A model generated the notes under the pieces. It was not told the origin of the DNA. It was given only the letters and a program-made list of their open reading frames with translations, and did no database searches. DNA of 64,000 bases from Luzula sylvatica (Eukaryota; Streptophyta; Magnoliopsida; Poales; Juncaceae), in assembly GCA_946800325.1 (NCBI GenBank), contig OX326961.1:9588655-9652654 (forward strand). Reading direction: 5' to 3'. Position numbers and translations under genes: made by a program. Positions 48,597-60,574 of this stretch are shown in pieces; position 1 is the first letter of the stretch; each line of letters starts with the position of its first letter.

Positions 48597-50468
48597 TAAA
48601 TTTTGTGATGATAAATATAATTTTGTGATGATAAATATTTATATAAATTTTGTGATGATACATATAATTTTCCGTTCTAAAATCCGGGTCAATAACCATA
48701 CTAAATAATTTGTCTATAACCATGTTCAATGTCTTTTTCTTTTCCGATAATATAATAAAATTAAATATTAACAAAATCAAGTAAAAATAAAATAAAATAA
48801 AATCTTCTATCCAATTTATCCACTGGCGGCTCAATCAAAAAAGTTACGGCAGTTATATTTTAAAAAGAGAAATCCCAAATTAAAGATTACGTATGACAGA
48901 ACTTGGCAATAGACATAAATCAGTAGACATAAATATAATCAGTGCAGAAAATGAGAAAAAGATTAGTTTTGGATATTGACGATTTTGCCACTGGTTCTCG
49001 CGATTTTCCAAAGCTACTCATACTCACGCAACGAGGCACGCCGTTCATCATTGCATTTGCCCCTGAGAAAAATTAGCCGTGCATTAAGTGCAACGTAATA
49101 TGACGTAACTACCCTCCTCCGTTTCTTACTATTGCTCCTACCTAAGTCAGTACATACGAGGGTAGATTGGTCATTACGCGAAATCATGAGCCGCGACTCC
49201 GTTGCAGTGTTAATATACGAGAGACGAGAGACGTAACCCAGCTTGTCACGTGACAACACAGCCCTGTCACGCAGTCCTTATAATCAGAAATGACACGTGG
49301 TGAGTAGTTATTTGATTGTTCTGTATACGCTGTTATCATTGTCTGACCAGATAGATGTATAAAAAAACGAGTAACTGGATAAGACTAGTTATTTACCAAA
49401 TCATCGACAGGTCTTTTCTAAACATAAAAATCAAAATTAATATTTTTTATATTTTATATTTACTGATGTCAATTAAGTTTGATTTTTTACGATTTTTGTA
49501 TTTTACATCAAATCATTCAGGTTATAAATTTATTTAAATATTTTATTTTATTTATGTCATATTTTTATGATAAATATAAAACACAAATTATATATTAAAA
49601 TTTGAAAATTCAAATTAGTTACATATTTCATGACAAAACGAATATAATGATATTATAAAGAAATAAAATATTTACAATTAAAGACAAAAAAAAAGAAAAA
49701 TACAAACCGTACTCTTAAACAAAACAAAAAATAAAAGTTATATCTAGACTTGTTAAAATTGATTTAACAATTATGAATTTGGTCCAAACTCCAAACACTG
49801 AGTAGAAATTTCAATCTTCTTGCTCGTATTATATATGGTTTAATGAAAAAAAAATGTCATCAGCACAAATTAAAATTGTGCAAATTCCTTTCAGAGATGG
49901 ATCAGTAATTTTTTCATGTCATTTGCTACATTCTACATTATTCTAAAAAAGATATTCATTACTAATACAATTTTAATTTGTGATAAATAACAAGTCAGAC
50001 ATTTAATTTACATACAATCAAACTAACCAGTTATTGTCTAACAAGGAGAGATGGGGCAAGTAAAATTTCTTTAGGTTGGGAAGGTTAATTTTTAAGGCCA
50101 TCAAAGTTATGATGGTTAATTTTTGTCATATTTTTTTCAGGAAAACGAGATTTTAAACTCTCAAAAATCAAAATGGAAGTGGTGGAATCCTACAAATTCA
50201 TTATCTCGAGGCCATCATTATATAAAACATGCATAGTTTAGTTTAGATTTAAATTGTATGTAAAGTTGTATATATGCTTGTTACTTTCTAATTGATACGA
50301 TCTGCATCCATGTATAATTGGTATGATTCATGATTACAACTTTGGAAAATGAAAATAGGAATATAAATTTCAGTTGTCATTTCGAAATTGGAACTACAAT
50401 ATTTACAAATTTGAAATTTTGAATGGATCAATGAAATCTTATGTCCAGACAATGCATTGGAATTAAAA
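48597..50468 (-). repeat. Inverted segmental duplication, copy B
   Basis: Reverse complement of 14432-17358 without the 1.1-kb A-only segment. At its left edge the phrase attttgtgatgata is repeated three times (48599, 48619, 48649), where copy A has one, so copy B has a local tandem expansion. Its right edge abuts element E2 at 50469/50470. Confidence 0.93.
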
Positions 50469-50600
50469 TCAAAAAGTATACAGATCCAAACAAATTTCAC
50501 CGAACTGCTCCCGATTCCTTACGTGGAAACAAATTTTCTTTGGTGTGCCATCTCAGCGATTATTTGTTGGGAATAGAGAGTAGAATTTTCTCTGCCTTGC

Positions 50601-50963
50601 ATCTTTCCCAATGTTTTAAATAGCGTGTAGCGGCACGCAGCGTTTCTGACATTTGATTTAGCGGTTAGCATTAGCGGGCGATATAGCGCCGCTTCACCAT
50701 CGCAGCGGAGTTTGATCAAAATTATTATTTTTATAATACTAAATATGCATATAAATATAATTTAGCGGCCCAATATTATAAACAAAATTATATCAAATGC
50801 TTATTTATATCAACCTCACAAACTAACATGAATTAAAAATTCATCTCTAAGAAAAATATATTATTATTATTATTACTTTTATTTTTATTTTTATTTTATT
50901 ATCATGTTGTTTGTAATTATAATAATGCTAATAATAGTTGTTGTTGATCTTATTCTTCCTATC

Positions 50964-51019
<56 letters not shown>

Positions 51020-51352
51020 TATTAATAACAATAATTATTATTGTATAATAATAATATTAATTATTATTTTTTAATACACATAATAATAATAACAATAATA
51101 ATTATTATTATCATTATTATTTATTATTACTATTATTTAATAACAATTATTATTATTGTGTAATGATAATAATGATTATTATTATTATTGTTATTATTAT
51201 TTAATAACAATATCAATAATAATAATAATAATTATTATTATTATTATTATTATTCGTACTATTACTATTATTATTTTATTATATTTTTATTATTACTATT
51301 GTTATTATTAGATTTAACATTATTATGATTTAATAATAATAATAATAATAAC

Positions 51353-51426
<74 letters not shown>

Positions 51427-51614
51427 GCACGCTATAGCGCCGCTACGGTCGCTATATTTGAACGCTTCATGCTATAGCAGTCCGCTATAGCGTTGCAGCG
51501 GAACAAAATGCTACAAAGCTAAATTCTGAAGCGATGCATCATTTACCTCCTAAAATCCGCTATAGCGCGCTATAGCGCCGCTGAAGCGCCGCTATTTAAA
51601 ACACTGATCTTTCC
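50601..51614. mobile_element. hAT MITE with CTATAGCG palindromes, 998 bp
   Basis: The element is 50609-51606, with ends caatgttttaaatagcg and, reversed, cagtgttttaaatagcggc. It is flanked by the perfect 8-base duplication atctttcc at 50601-50608 and 51607-51614, the hAT signature. Both ends are crowded with gctatagcg / cgctatagc palindromes. The interior is almost entirely AAT/ATT trinucleotide repeats, including a long (AAT)n run at 51325-51424. There is no coding capacity. Confidence 0.95.
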
Positions 51615-51931
51615 TCTTCTAGACTCATCCAATACAGGTTCCTTTTATGGCGATTCTTCTTTTTCTTTGCTCTGGAGATCACATGACACGTACAAACACA
51701 CTATCAAATGACACATACAAACACACTTCAGTTAAGTTTAAATGACACGTACAAACACACTTCAATTAAGTTCAAACAAATTCATACATTACAATATTTA
51801 TCAATTAAAATTTACAATAATAAAAAAAAATGAAGTTGCAATAACAAATAATTTGTATTTCATCAATTAAAAAAAATGAAAATTGCATTTCACTTGAATA
51901 ACAAGTAATTTGTACTCCCTAATATTAATGT

Positions 51932-53421
51932 GATGCTTCTCATATTTTTTTTGAAAGAAAAGCAAGCACGATACGTGCTCGATCTTTTCGTTTTGATATA
52001 TTAAAAGAAAAAGTTTCGATACAAAAGATGCGAAACGAAAAAAGATACAAGGTGATCTAAATTGTTAAAATATTTCTAGCCATTGATGTTCATTGTCTTT
52101 GTCGTTGGAATTATGAAGGATGATGCTCTCGTCTTAGCCTGACTCGGTTTCCCTCGCGTCGGACCTGCCTCGCAGTCTTGCTGGATCTGCTATAACCTAG
52201 TACCAATCCATAACCACCTATGCCATATCGATCGCGTCGCCAGAGAGATGCACTTCATAGCAACTCGGGTCGAGGATTACGCTATTTTGAAGATCTGACT
52301 CGGTTTCCCTCGCGTCGTCACTGACTCGGTCTCCCTCGTGGTCTTGCTGGGTCGGTTGTAGCCTAAAAGCATCCCATAACCGCCTATGCCGTCCCGATTG
52401 CGTCGCCAAGGAGCTAACATATCCAATTTCTCCGATCGTTTGTTTTCGGAATTCGTCTCCAACAGATCTCAAAATTCGTCGTTAATTCGTTTCCAAAGTT
52501 CGTCCCGATTGCGCCGTCCTCGCGTTGTTCGGGATCTTTTCCGGTTCTTAATCGATCTCGAATTACTTAATTGTTAGGGTGAGTCCACTCGTCTGACAGC
52601 GACCCCATCTTCTGATCTGTCGCATTGTCGCATCGCGTCGCTTGTCTCGGATCTGTCGCATTGTCGCATCGCTCCACGATCTGAATTGAGTGTTCAGTCG
52701 TACCGGTATCTGAAGTGACTCGAGTGGGTTGGGGAAGATGACTCAGGGTTACTGGCACAAGAGATGCCTGTACCAGTGGAGTGCTGATCAGAAAGTGGGT
52801 CTGACATCTGTTGGTTGGCTCGATTTCTTCTTGAGTGGGTTCGAAAAACCTTGATCTGAATGCTGGAATGGGTTTCAAACCCCTTGAATTCGACCACCAA
52901 AATCTCATCTTCGTCCACCAGAATGATGTTTGAGGGTTTTATCTCCTATCAATTCAACCTCTCGAACGTCAATTTGACCTTTTGATTAATCTAGGCGTTG
53001 ATTAGCTTCTTCTCTCTTACAGATACTCGACTTCGTGCTCTCTGTGAGCGAAAAACGGATCTGGTACGTGTCGTCGGATCTGCTCGAAACAGATCGCCTC
53101 GTCGGACAGGTCGTCTCGTCGGCGGTGTACAGATCTCGTCTCGTCGGTACTCCTCTGCAAGCGTCGTCGGACAGGTCGTCGGTGCTGGACAGATCTCGTC
53201 TCGTCGTCGGACAGATCGTCTCGTCGGCTACGTTTAAGAAGGAGGGGTGGAGTTGGACATCGAGGAGGACTGAGGGGGTAGAGATGGAGGATGTTGGGGG
53301 TGGGGCGAGGTGGAGGACGGCTGAGGGGCGGAGGTGGGGGTGGAGGCTGAGCGCCCTCCACCCCAAATTCAACTTTTCGCTTTTAGGCTGAGCGCCCTCC
53401 ACCCCAGATGCTTCTCATATT
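51932..53421 (-). mobile_element. LINE-derived insertion (1460 bp) with 15-bp target duplication
   Basis: The insert 51947-53406 is flanked by gatgcttctcatatt at 51932-51946 and 53407-53421. On the minus strand it starts ctggggtggagggcgctcag, a G-rich 5' end typical of LINEs, and ends with agcacgtatcgtgcttgc and a short A tract. That is the same 3' end as the LINE at 24061-25065. It has no reverse transcriptase. The 5' part (53040-53230) is a tandem series of ccgacgagacga / gatctgtcc motifs, then a 74-codon acidic frame (52918-52694), then a doubled block with ctgactcggtttccctcgcg (52139 and 52298). This looks like a full-length but internally deleted, non-autonomous derivative. Confidence 0.88.
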
Positions 53422-54739
53422 GCTTGAGGTGATTTTGAGTTATGAGAGAAGTTAAATATTGTAGCTTAAAATTAAAATCTCATAACTGCATAAAAATAAG
53501 AGAGAAGTTATTGTGAAATTAAGAATTTTAATAACTAAAATGAGTAATCACCTCCAATTGTGAAGTTCCTGGGATTGTATTTGGCCAAATACATGCTTAA
53601 TAAATCCATAAATGGCCAATACAAAAATTGAACCCTTTTAATTTGCAAATGTGCCCCTGAAAGACATACCCGGAAATTAAAAGGGGTATAAACCCGATCG
53701 AGCCCTTTCTCACTTATCAAACTACAAGACTCTCTTCGAAGACACTCGAGCCTCTTTCAATTACTGCCAATATAAAGAAGTGCTCCGTCCGATATTGTAT
53801 TTGCCGAGTCCAATTTGTTGAAGATATTTGCATTGGTTTGAGGTTAATTCCTGAAAATTTAAATCAAATATATGAATTAAAGAGTGTAATGTGTCATGAA
53901 GTAAGACTAATGAAATAGTAATAGTTGACTTACATGATTACAATCACCAAAATTGATATTTTTGAGATATTTTTGCCCTTTGACTAAAGCAGACAAGTCA
54001 TGCGAACTGCGAAGTCACATTCTCGCACCTCGACACATCAATGCTCTGCCATCAAAGACAACATATAAGATTAAAAAGAAAACAAGAACCCAATTCCTGA
54101 ATTTCATGACAATACGAGTCCACCTAGTAATGAGTTGTTTCCATTGCCGAGAAATAACAGGCCTTCATCTTCATCATCTATGTTGGAGCATCCAACCATG
54201 GCGAAGCCTTCAAGCTTTGCTAGAAAGCCTATCAATCTCACTACCTCATTTCCTTTCAACCTGATAACAGAAATCATGAATAAAATTCAAATCTTCAAGA
54301 AAGTGTTTCTGGAACGAGAAAAATAAGTGAGTAACAGTAAAGGATATAGATAAGAAATAGCGAGTTCTCTAAATCTGCCGCCTAAACCCGTAGCAATCTG
54401 TCGATTTTAGAGAAAAGGGAGGGAGGCGCAAGCAGTCAAGTTGGGCACGAGCAAGAAAGGTTGTGAAATTGGGCGTGAGCATGAAGCCATGAAGTCGTCT
54501 TGCTGAATTCACAAATGCGAGGCTGGAAAGTTGGTGCGACAAGATGTAGAGAAGGGTTCAAGGAGTGGAGTTGTGGAGAAGGGCGACCATATCTGGTCCA
54601 TCTGGAGGGGAGCATTGATAACACAAATTCATAGATAGACTAGGTATTGTTACGTGGGAGGGAAATTAGATGGGACCAACGTCCACCTCATACTTCGGTA
54701 AGAATTCGGTGATTTACTTCCTGCTTTGTATACTTTTTG

Positions 54740-55030
54740 TTTTTCGAATACTTTCGGATACTTGTCAGACACATATAAGTAAATAACTAAATATGATAAA
54801 CATTTATTTAATATGAAGTTATTTATGTAATAACAAAATTTTAGTATATTTTATGCCAAAAATATAATATATAAAAAAAATAAATAATAAAATAATATAT
54901 AACAGAGGCGACTCTTGCAAGTGAATGGTATAGCTCGGAGGTAAGAAGAGATGATGACACTTTCCAACGAGTATAGCAGGCTACAAATAATAAAACATGC
55001 TGGTGGTGGTGGCTTCGTGAGAAAGGGAGG
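54740..55030. other. Flank of E2, AT-rich
   Basis: Begins tttttcgaatactttcgg and resembles the sequence after E1 (attcgaaaagtatctgat), so the family may extend beyond the boundary I chose or share a target preference. Confidence 0.35.
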
Positions 55031-55039
55031 AGAACTTAG

Positions 55040-55228
55040 GCGAGGAAATGAGTAAAGGGTAGTTTGGGAAGTTTATAAATTTGACGTTAATTCTAACAGA
55101 AATATTAATTATGGTTAAATTTGATAGAAACAGATTTATGGAAGGATAAATTTGATATTTACCGATTTAGAAGGACAAATTTGATATTTTTGGTTTTTAA
55201 GGACTTATATGAAATTGCCCCAAAAAAA
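55040..55228. repeat. Dispersed TIR-type repeat end
   Basis: Contains gacaaatttgatatttttgg and ttatatgaaattgcccc. Its reverse complement has the caaatatcaaatttgtcc blocks seen at 10008-10200 and 13815-14050. This is probably one terminus of a Mutator-like TIR family; the partner end was not identified. Confidence 0.55.
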
Positions 55229-55819
55229 TATTTACTCAAAAAAAATAAAAATAATGATATATGAAAATAATATACTACAAGGTGAAATAAAGATTAAAGA
55301 CCTTATTGAGATAATTCAACTGAGTGGTAAAATACAAGAGATATAAAGCATAGCACAAATCTAATCGTGAAAGTATCCACCATATTTGTCCTTTCTACAG
55401 TGAGTTATTTTGTCACTGCAACAAATAATTTAGAGGCGCACCAGTTTTTTACTATTTTGGCATCCATAAAACCTTTATTTCTCAGAAAAATAATGAAGTC
55501 CCGATTTCAAATCTAAACTGTTGTTAATTTAGAAGTTAAATTGTACGACTAGGCCTCAATTCATACAAGTAATGCTCAATTACCCTTCAGATTTCAGTGT
55601 AAATTGTTGAATTTCTTCAAAAACTTCTGAAGAAATGAGAGGGGTTACTTTTAAGCGTACTGAAACCTGGAGAAAGGGCGTAGATCTCTCGCGAAAGCAC
55701 ATGCAATTAACAAATAGCAGAGAAAAGCGTGGAGAAAGGGCGACGATACCAGTTACTAGTTAACGAGAGATCATTTTGCCCACTCGGTTCAATCTGTGTT
55801 TCCGCTCACGAGAGCCATG

Positions 55820-56047
55820 TAAAATTTAGGATAATTATGCCATGCCCCTCAAATTCCCCCCAACATCATTTATATAATTAATATACAATTAATTAACATA
55901 ATAATTAACAACAAAAAAATACTATATTTACGATTAATTGACTTTAATCTATTTACATGTAAAATTTGTTAATTATCATGTTAATTGGTGATATAGAGGA
56001 TGGCGGGGGGGAATTTGAGGGGGACCATATATGACCTCTAAAATTTA
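55820..56047. mobile_element. Mutator-type MITE (210 bp), second family, 9-bp target duplication
   Basis: The element is 55829-56038. Its ends ggataattatgccatgcccc and, reversed, gaggtcatatatggtccccc converge on a shared ctcaaattcccccc. It is flanked by taaaattta at 55820-55828 and 56039-56047. The interior is an AT-rich inverted repeat (attaacataataattaac / gttaattatcatgttaat). Confidence 0.9.
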
Positions 56048-56209
56048 GGAGGGTGCTATTGCAAGAGCTGACATGACTTCATTAATAGCGATTTAATTTT
56101 TTTTATCAAATGACCATTGTGCCCCTATTAATATTTTTTACACTTGTCAATTAGTGCAATTATCATCCATAAATAAATATTGGAATGAGAAATGTAAAAA
56201 TGATGCATA

Positions 56210-56236
56210 ATAATAATAATAATAATAATAATAATA
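56210..56236. repeat. (AAT)n microsatellite
   Basis: About nine ATA/AAT units following tgatgcat. Confidence 0.9.
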
Positions 56237-56486
56237 TGAAGATAATTTTTACATATTCGAAGACTAAATATAATTTTTTAGATGAAGATTAAAATCAGGG
56301 ACATCATTAAAACAAAAAAAGAAATGCATGAATAATTTAACTTATTTATATTTTAATATTTATTATATTTGATTTTTCATAGTATAAAAAAAAATACTTT
56401 TGCATGATTGAGAGAAGATAATAAGTTAATAACACTAATATATAAGTGTAATAAATAACAATAAAAAAAATACTTTTGCATGATCC

Positions 56487-56770
56487 GACCCCCCCCCCCC
56501 CCCCCCCCCCCCCCCCACACACACAGAGGCCCAGCCCCTTTTTGGGCCGGATCTTTCCCTCTAGGCCCGGCTCTTTTTTGGCCCGGCTCTTTTTTTGGGC
56601 CGGATCCCCCGAGGCCCGGCCGCTTTTTGGGCCGAACCCTCTCCACACACACAGACACGCATGCACACACACAGACGCGCGCACACACACATTACACAGA
56701 TTACACACACATGACACAGATTACACACGCACCCACATTACACACATTACACATATACATACACAATATT
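56487..56770. repeat. Poly-C / GGCCCGG minisatellite followed by CA-rich tract
   Basis: Thirty or so C residues (56487-56516) are followed by three to five units of ggcccggctcttttt / gggccggatc, then by acacacaga and acattacac repeats to about 56770. Long frames on both strands (103-123 codons) are translations of the repeat. The layout parallels 32095-32610. Confidence 0.9.
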
Positions 56771-57049
56771 ACAAATTACTATTTTTTGCTGATCACTTCT
56801 TCTCTGATCTGAGAACCTTGCATTAGCGTCTTCATTGATGAAGAAATTTCAGATGCAAAAACCTGTAAATTCAAAATTGAAATGGGTATACGATATTTAC
56901 TAACTGCATTATTCTGAAATATGGTAATAATAAAATGATTCAGAACTTACTACTGCTATGGCAACAACGTGTTGTATGAAAAAATGTTTACTCAAATGAA
57001 CTCTTGAACCGATTTTGTTGGTAGATCTCTCACTGTCCTGGTCAAAAAA

Positions 57050-57560
57050 CAAATGAAGTCAAATTTAGTTATTTATTGTTTATGGTTTGTAAACCAAAGA
57101 ACCGAGCTCACAAAACATCGAAATTGTTTGGAAGAAGAAATTGCAAAAAGACCCATTCATAAAATTCAGAAACAAAAATAATGGAAGTAAAAAATTGTAG
57201 AAACACCCTTCATTAGTGTAAAATTCGAAACTATTTAATGTTCATGAAATATCCATTGATTAAATTCTAAAAGAATAAATATAGAAGGAGAAATTGTCAA
57301 AAGACCCTCTGTTTTGGTAAAAGATGATACAAGTTCAAAAAGCGAAACAATGGAAGAAGAAGAAATTGCAAAAAGATATCTTCATTAAATGCAAAATTCG
57401 AAGCTGTTTCAGGTTACGACAAGATCCATTGATTAAATTCAGAAACACCCATTGATTTGAAAACTGTTTCAGGTCACGAAACATCCATTGATTAAATTCA
57501 AAAAGGGAAAAAGAATGAAAAGAGAAATTGCAAAAAGACTTGTGTAAAATTGAAGAACGA
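57050..57560. repeat. Degenerate tandem repeat with attgattaaattc phrase
   Basis: tccattgattaaattca or close variants occur at about 57251, 57425 and 57484, alternating with gaaattgcaaaaagac (57139, 57363, 57525). These are irregular units of about 60-170 bases. Confidence 0.7.
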
Positions 57561-57639
57561 ACCTCTCTGAGTACTTGCGTGATTGAATGGTAAGGCAGCA
57601 AGAGAAGCAAAGTAAGGGATGGTGTCGTCTTCTTCTTCT

Positions 57640-57897
57640 TTGAGTCATTAAATTCATCTTGCAACTCGATTCTCCACCAAACAGTCATGACCTTCTTGTT
57701 CACGTGCCCCAGTTTTTGTCGTTCTGTACATAAAAAAGAACCAAAAAGTCTTTACATCGTCTTAGGAGATGAATTGGATCTGAAGATTGTAGCAAATCAA
57801 CCTCAGAGGTACTTCGTGATGTCCCAAGGAGAAGGACACGGTGGATGCGCTGGCATTGTATCTTCTAGGTCGACTATGGAGCAAGATGTGCTGTGCT

Positions 57898-57938
<41 letters not shown>

Positions 57939-57965
57939 AGAAGAATTTGGTAAGAAGAATGAGAA
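57640..57965 (+). other. GC-richer block with exon-like frame and (GA)n tract
   Basis: An 88-codon frame (57687-57953) includes LYIVLGDELDLKIVANQPQR before running into a pure GA repeat (57900-57934). The first part has protein-like composition, but I do not recognise it, and the frame's end is set by the microsatellite. The phrase gactatggagcaagatgtgctg and a GAGA run recur at 58552-58590, so a piece of this block was duplicated about 680 bases away. Confidence 0.4.
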
Positions 57966-58039
57966 GGAAGGGTTGAGGGAGAAGAATATAAGGACAAGGA
58001 GGCGCAGGATCCAACGTTCGGATTTCTGACCGTTGCAGA

Positions 58040-60090
58040 AAAAAATGTTGATTTTATGTGGTTCTGATTAAATGAATATTTGTGTAAATAGTAAATGTTC
58101 ATCAGTATGGCGGTCTTATATATTGATTAAGGTTATCTTTATTTATCTATGACCACGGTGAATGAAAATTATATATTATTTCATAATAGTGTAGTTTTCT
58201 TTTTTTAGTGTGTAAATGTGATTTTTAGTTTAGAAAATATCGAAACATTTGCATTTGTATGTAAATGTGTGGCTCGAATTGTAGAGCCATTCATGTAAAA
58301 GAAAAGACAAGTATGAATAGAGAACACACAATTGTCAAACTAGGAAACTTAAAGGGCTAAAATGTAAATATATGTTCAAACTATGAATAACCAGTCGCTT
58401 CAAATGGTACATTCAAATGGATGGCTCAATGGCATACACAAATATCAACATAGAACTCAATTAAACCTAATTTGCTCATTCAACCCAAAGAAATTGACGT
58501 GATATACCTGACCTAATTGAGGTTCAAATTGACAACAATTTAATTTCAAATTGACTATGGAGCAAGATGTGCTGTTGAGAGAGAGAGAGCACTGAAATGT
58601 TGGACCAAATTTATTTTAATCATTAATTTTTACCAAATTAACCAATAAATAATATTTAAACTTCACTAAATTAACATATGAAAATACAATGGACCCGAAA
58701 TGTACTTGGACGTTTCATGCCCTTCATTTTCCTCTCTTCTAATCAATCTCATCTCTCTGTCTCTCACCGTTTCAATCAGAAAAAAAAATAAAGATCTCTC
58801 ACTTTTTTCTAGTTATCCAAAAGAATTCTTATACCTTCCCTAATAATTAATAAATATTTTTTGATCTCTGTTTTTAACTCTTTCTTTCACAAGACTCACA
58901 ATTCTCTTTTTTTTCTATTGAGAACACATACACAATTTGTTTACTGAATTTATTAAAAATAATTATGCTAATCTATGATTTTTTTTTATTTGTTTAACAA
59001 AGTTTTTAGTGTAATAGTGTAAGCTATCAACAATAAAATCTTTTTTGAAGAGGTTTTAAACATCCATTTTTATTAAATTAAGAAATATAAATTATAGTGA
59101 CCTAGGCTGGTTCCTCTACACATATGTTAAACATGAACTAAAGAATTTAGTATCTTCGTAACAGTGAATATATTGGTTTTGTTTTTCTTATATTTCACTA
59201 AGTGTCTTGCCTGAAGTAAAAGGTAGCCATCGAGACAAAGTCCCAGTTCCTATCATCAATAAAGATTAAACTCATATTTTTGTGACTGGCAGAAATTATT
59301 AGAAAAAAAAGTATTTTTGTTCTAATATTTTTTGACAAAAGTGCAATCAAATTGTTGATGCTTTAATTTGGTCAATCACATTCTTGTTTTTCTAATTTGA
59401 TCAATCAAGTCATTTGTCTTTTTAATTTGATTCAGTTGAGTAATTTCATTTATTAACATGTTAAGTTGCGACATGACAATATGTGACATGAAATATTTGA
59501 TGACGTAACAATCTATAACATGTCATATTTAATGACGTGATAACATAAAATATATTTTTATATTTCGGCTTATTTTTTATTATTTGATGTTATTTTTCAT
59601 AAAAAATAATAAATGAATATTAAAATCATATAATTATAAGATATAATAATTATTTTTTTGAAATTATTATATGTTAATGAATTTTTTAAATTGATAAATA
59701 TAATATTTTTTAAATTATAAAATATGAAAATAGAAGGATATTTCAGTTCAAAAATATGTTAACGTTATCCAAAGTTAAATAAAACCTTTATATTTGAAAA
59801 TAAAAATTTGGTTAGATGGATTTTTTGAATGTAATGATATGCCACATAAACCGACCACATATTTATCACAAATACATATATATACCCTAAAACAAACATA
59901 AATGTATATATTTGTATGAAATTTGTGGTCGGTTTATATGTCCATATTATTACTCGTTTTTTGGTATATCCAAAAAAAAATGAGGTTTCTTAACCGTATA
60001 AAAAAAAGATAAGGGTTCTTTTTTGTAAATTGTCCCTATAAATATACATAATTTGTCCTCTCCAAGATTTGTATGATCCTCTTCATATCA
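58040..60090. other. AT-rich intergenic interval
   Basis: No gene is recognised. 59880-59940 holds a small palindrome: tatatatacc...aaacataaatgtatatatttg between aaccgaccacatatttatca and atttgtggtcggttta, about 120 bases, with ends that mirror each other (59849-59866 and 59921-59938). It may be a tiny foldback. Confidence 0.45.
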
Positions 60091-60097
60091 ATATCGC

Positions 60098-60574
60098 AAT
60101 GTTGTATCGCTAGATGTTATCACTCATTTTTAAGCTAAGGACTGCAATAAAAAAAATTAAACAGGAAATTAAGAATAGATGATGTACATAATTTTGGAAG
60201 GGTTTACAAGTATAGTTTTTATAAAAAAAAAAAAATTTAGTATGAATAGTATGTAACTTTTTGTTAAGGTTTGAAATGTGTATTTGGCTTTCTATAATGG
60301 AGTTTTTCGTATAGGAGGAAAAATGTAAAGTTTTAACTTATATCATATTTTGAGTCTGCAGAAAGAAAGTGGGTGCCCCAACTTAAAAATAAACATGACA
60401 TTTGATATTTGATGTTTGATTTGATAGTTATTTTGTGAGATATACATTATTTAATCATTTAATTTGTATAAATATTTTCTTTGGATATTGAATGTAATAT
60501 TTTCGGCATGACCCGATTTAATTTCTGCCGCAGATGAGAAAAATAAATGCAACAATGTTTCCTAAGTTCTGATT
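60098..60574 (+). repeat. Direct repeat, copy 1 (partner 61721-62170)
   Basis: From atgttgtatcgctagatgtt to cctaagttctgattt, about 477 bp, matching 61721-62170 at roughly 85-90 percent by eye. The two copies are 1.6 kb apart. They lack TG...CA ends and a primer-binding site between them, so they are not called LTRs. Confidence 0.85.

Larger units (their letters stand above)
50470..54739. mobile_element. Element E2: 4.3-kb composite TIR element, same family as E1
   Basis: The left end is caaaaagtatacagatcc, continuing to ttcaccgaactgctcccga. The right end reversed is caaaaagtatacaaagcagg, continuing to taaatcaccgaattcttacc. Each end matches the opposite end of E1, so E2 lies in reverse orientation to E1. 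It contains a hAT MITE (50609-51606) and a LINE-derived insertion (51947-53406). Without these it is about 1.8 kb. Short repeats of aaatgacacgtacaaacaca occur three times at 51682-51775. No transposase or clean target duplication is visible. Confidence 0.7.

Noticed and set aside
56346..56826. Frames of 103-123 codons on both strands
   Set aside because: Same cause: poly-C and CA repeats are stop-poor in all frames.
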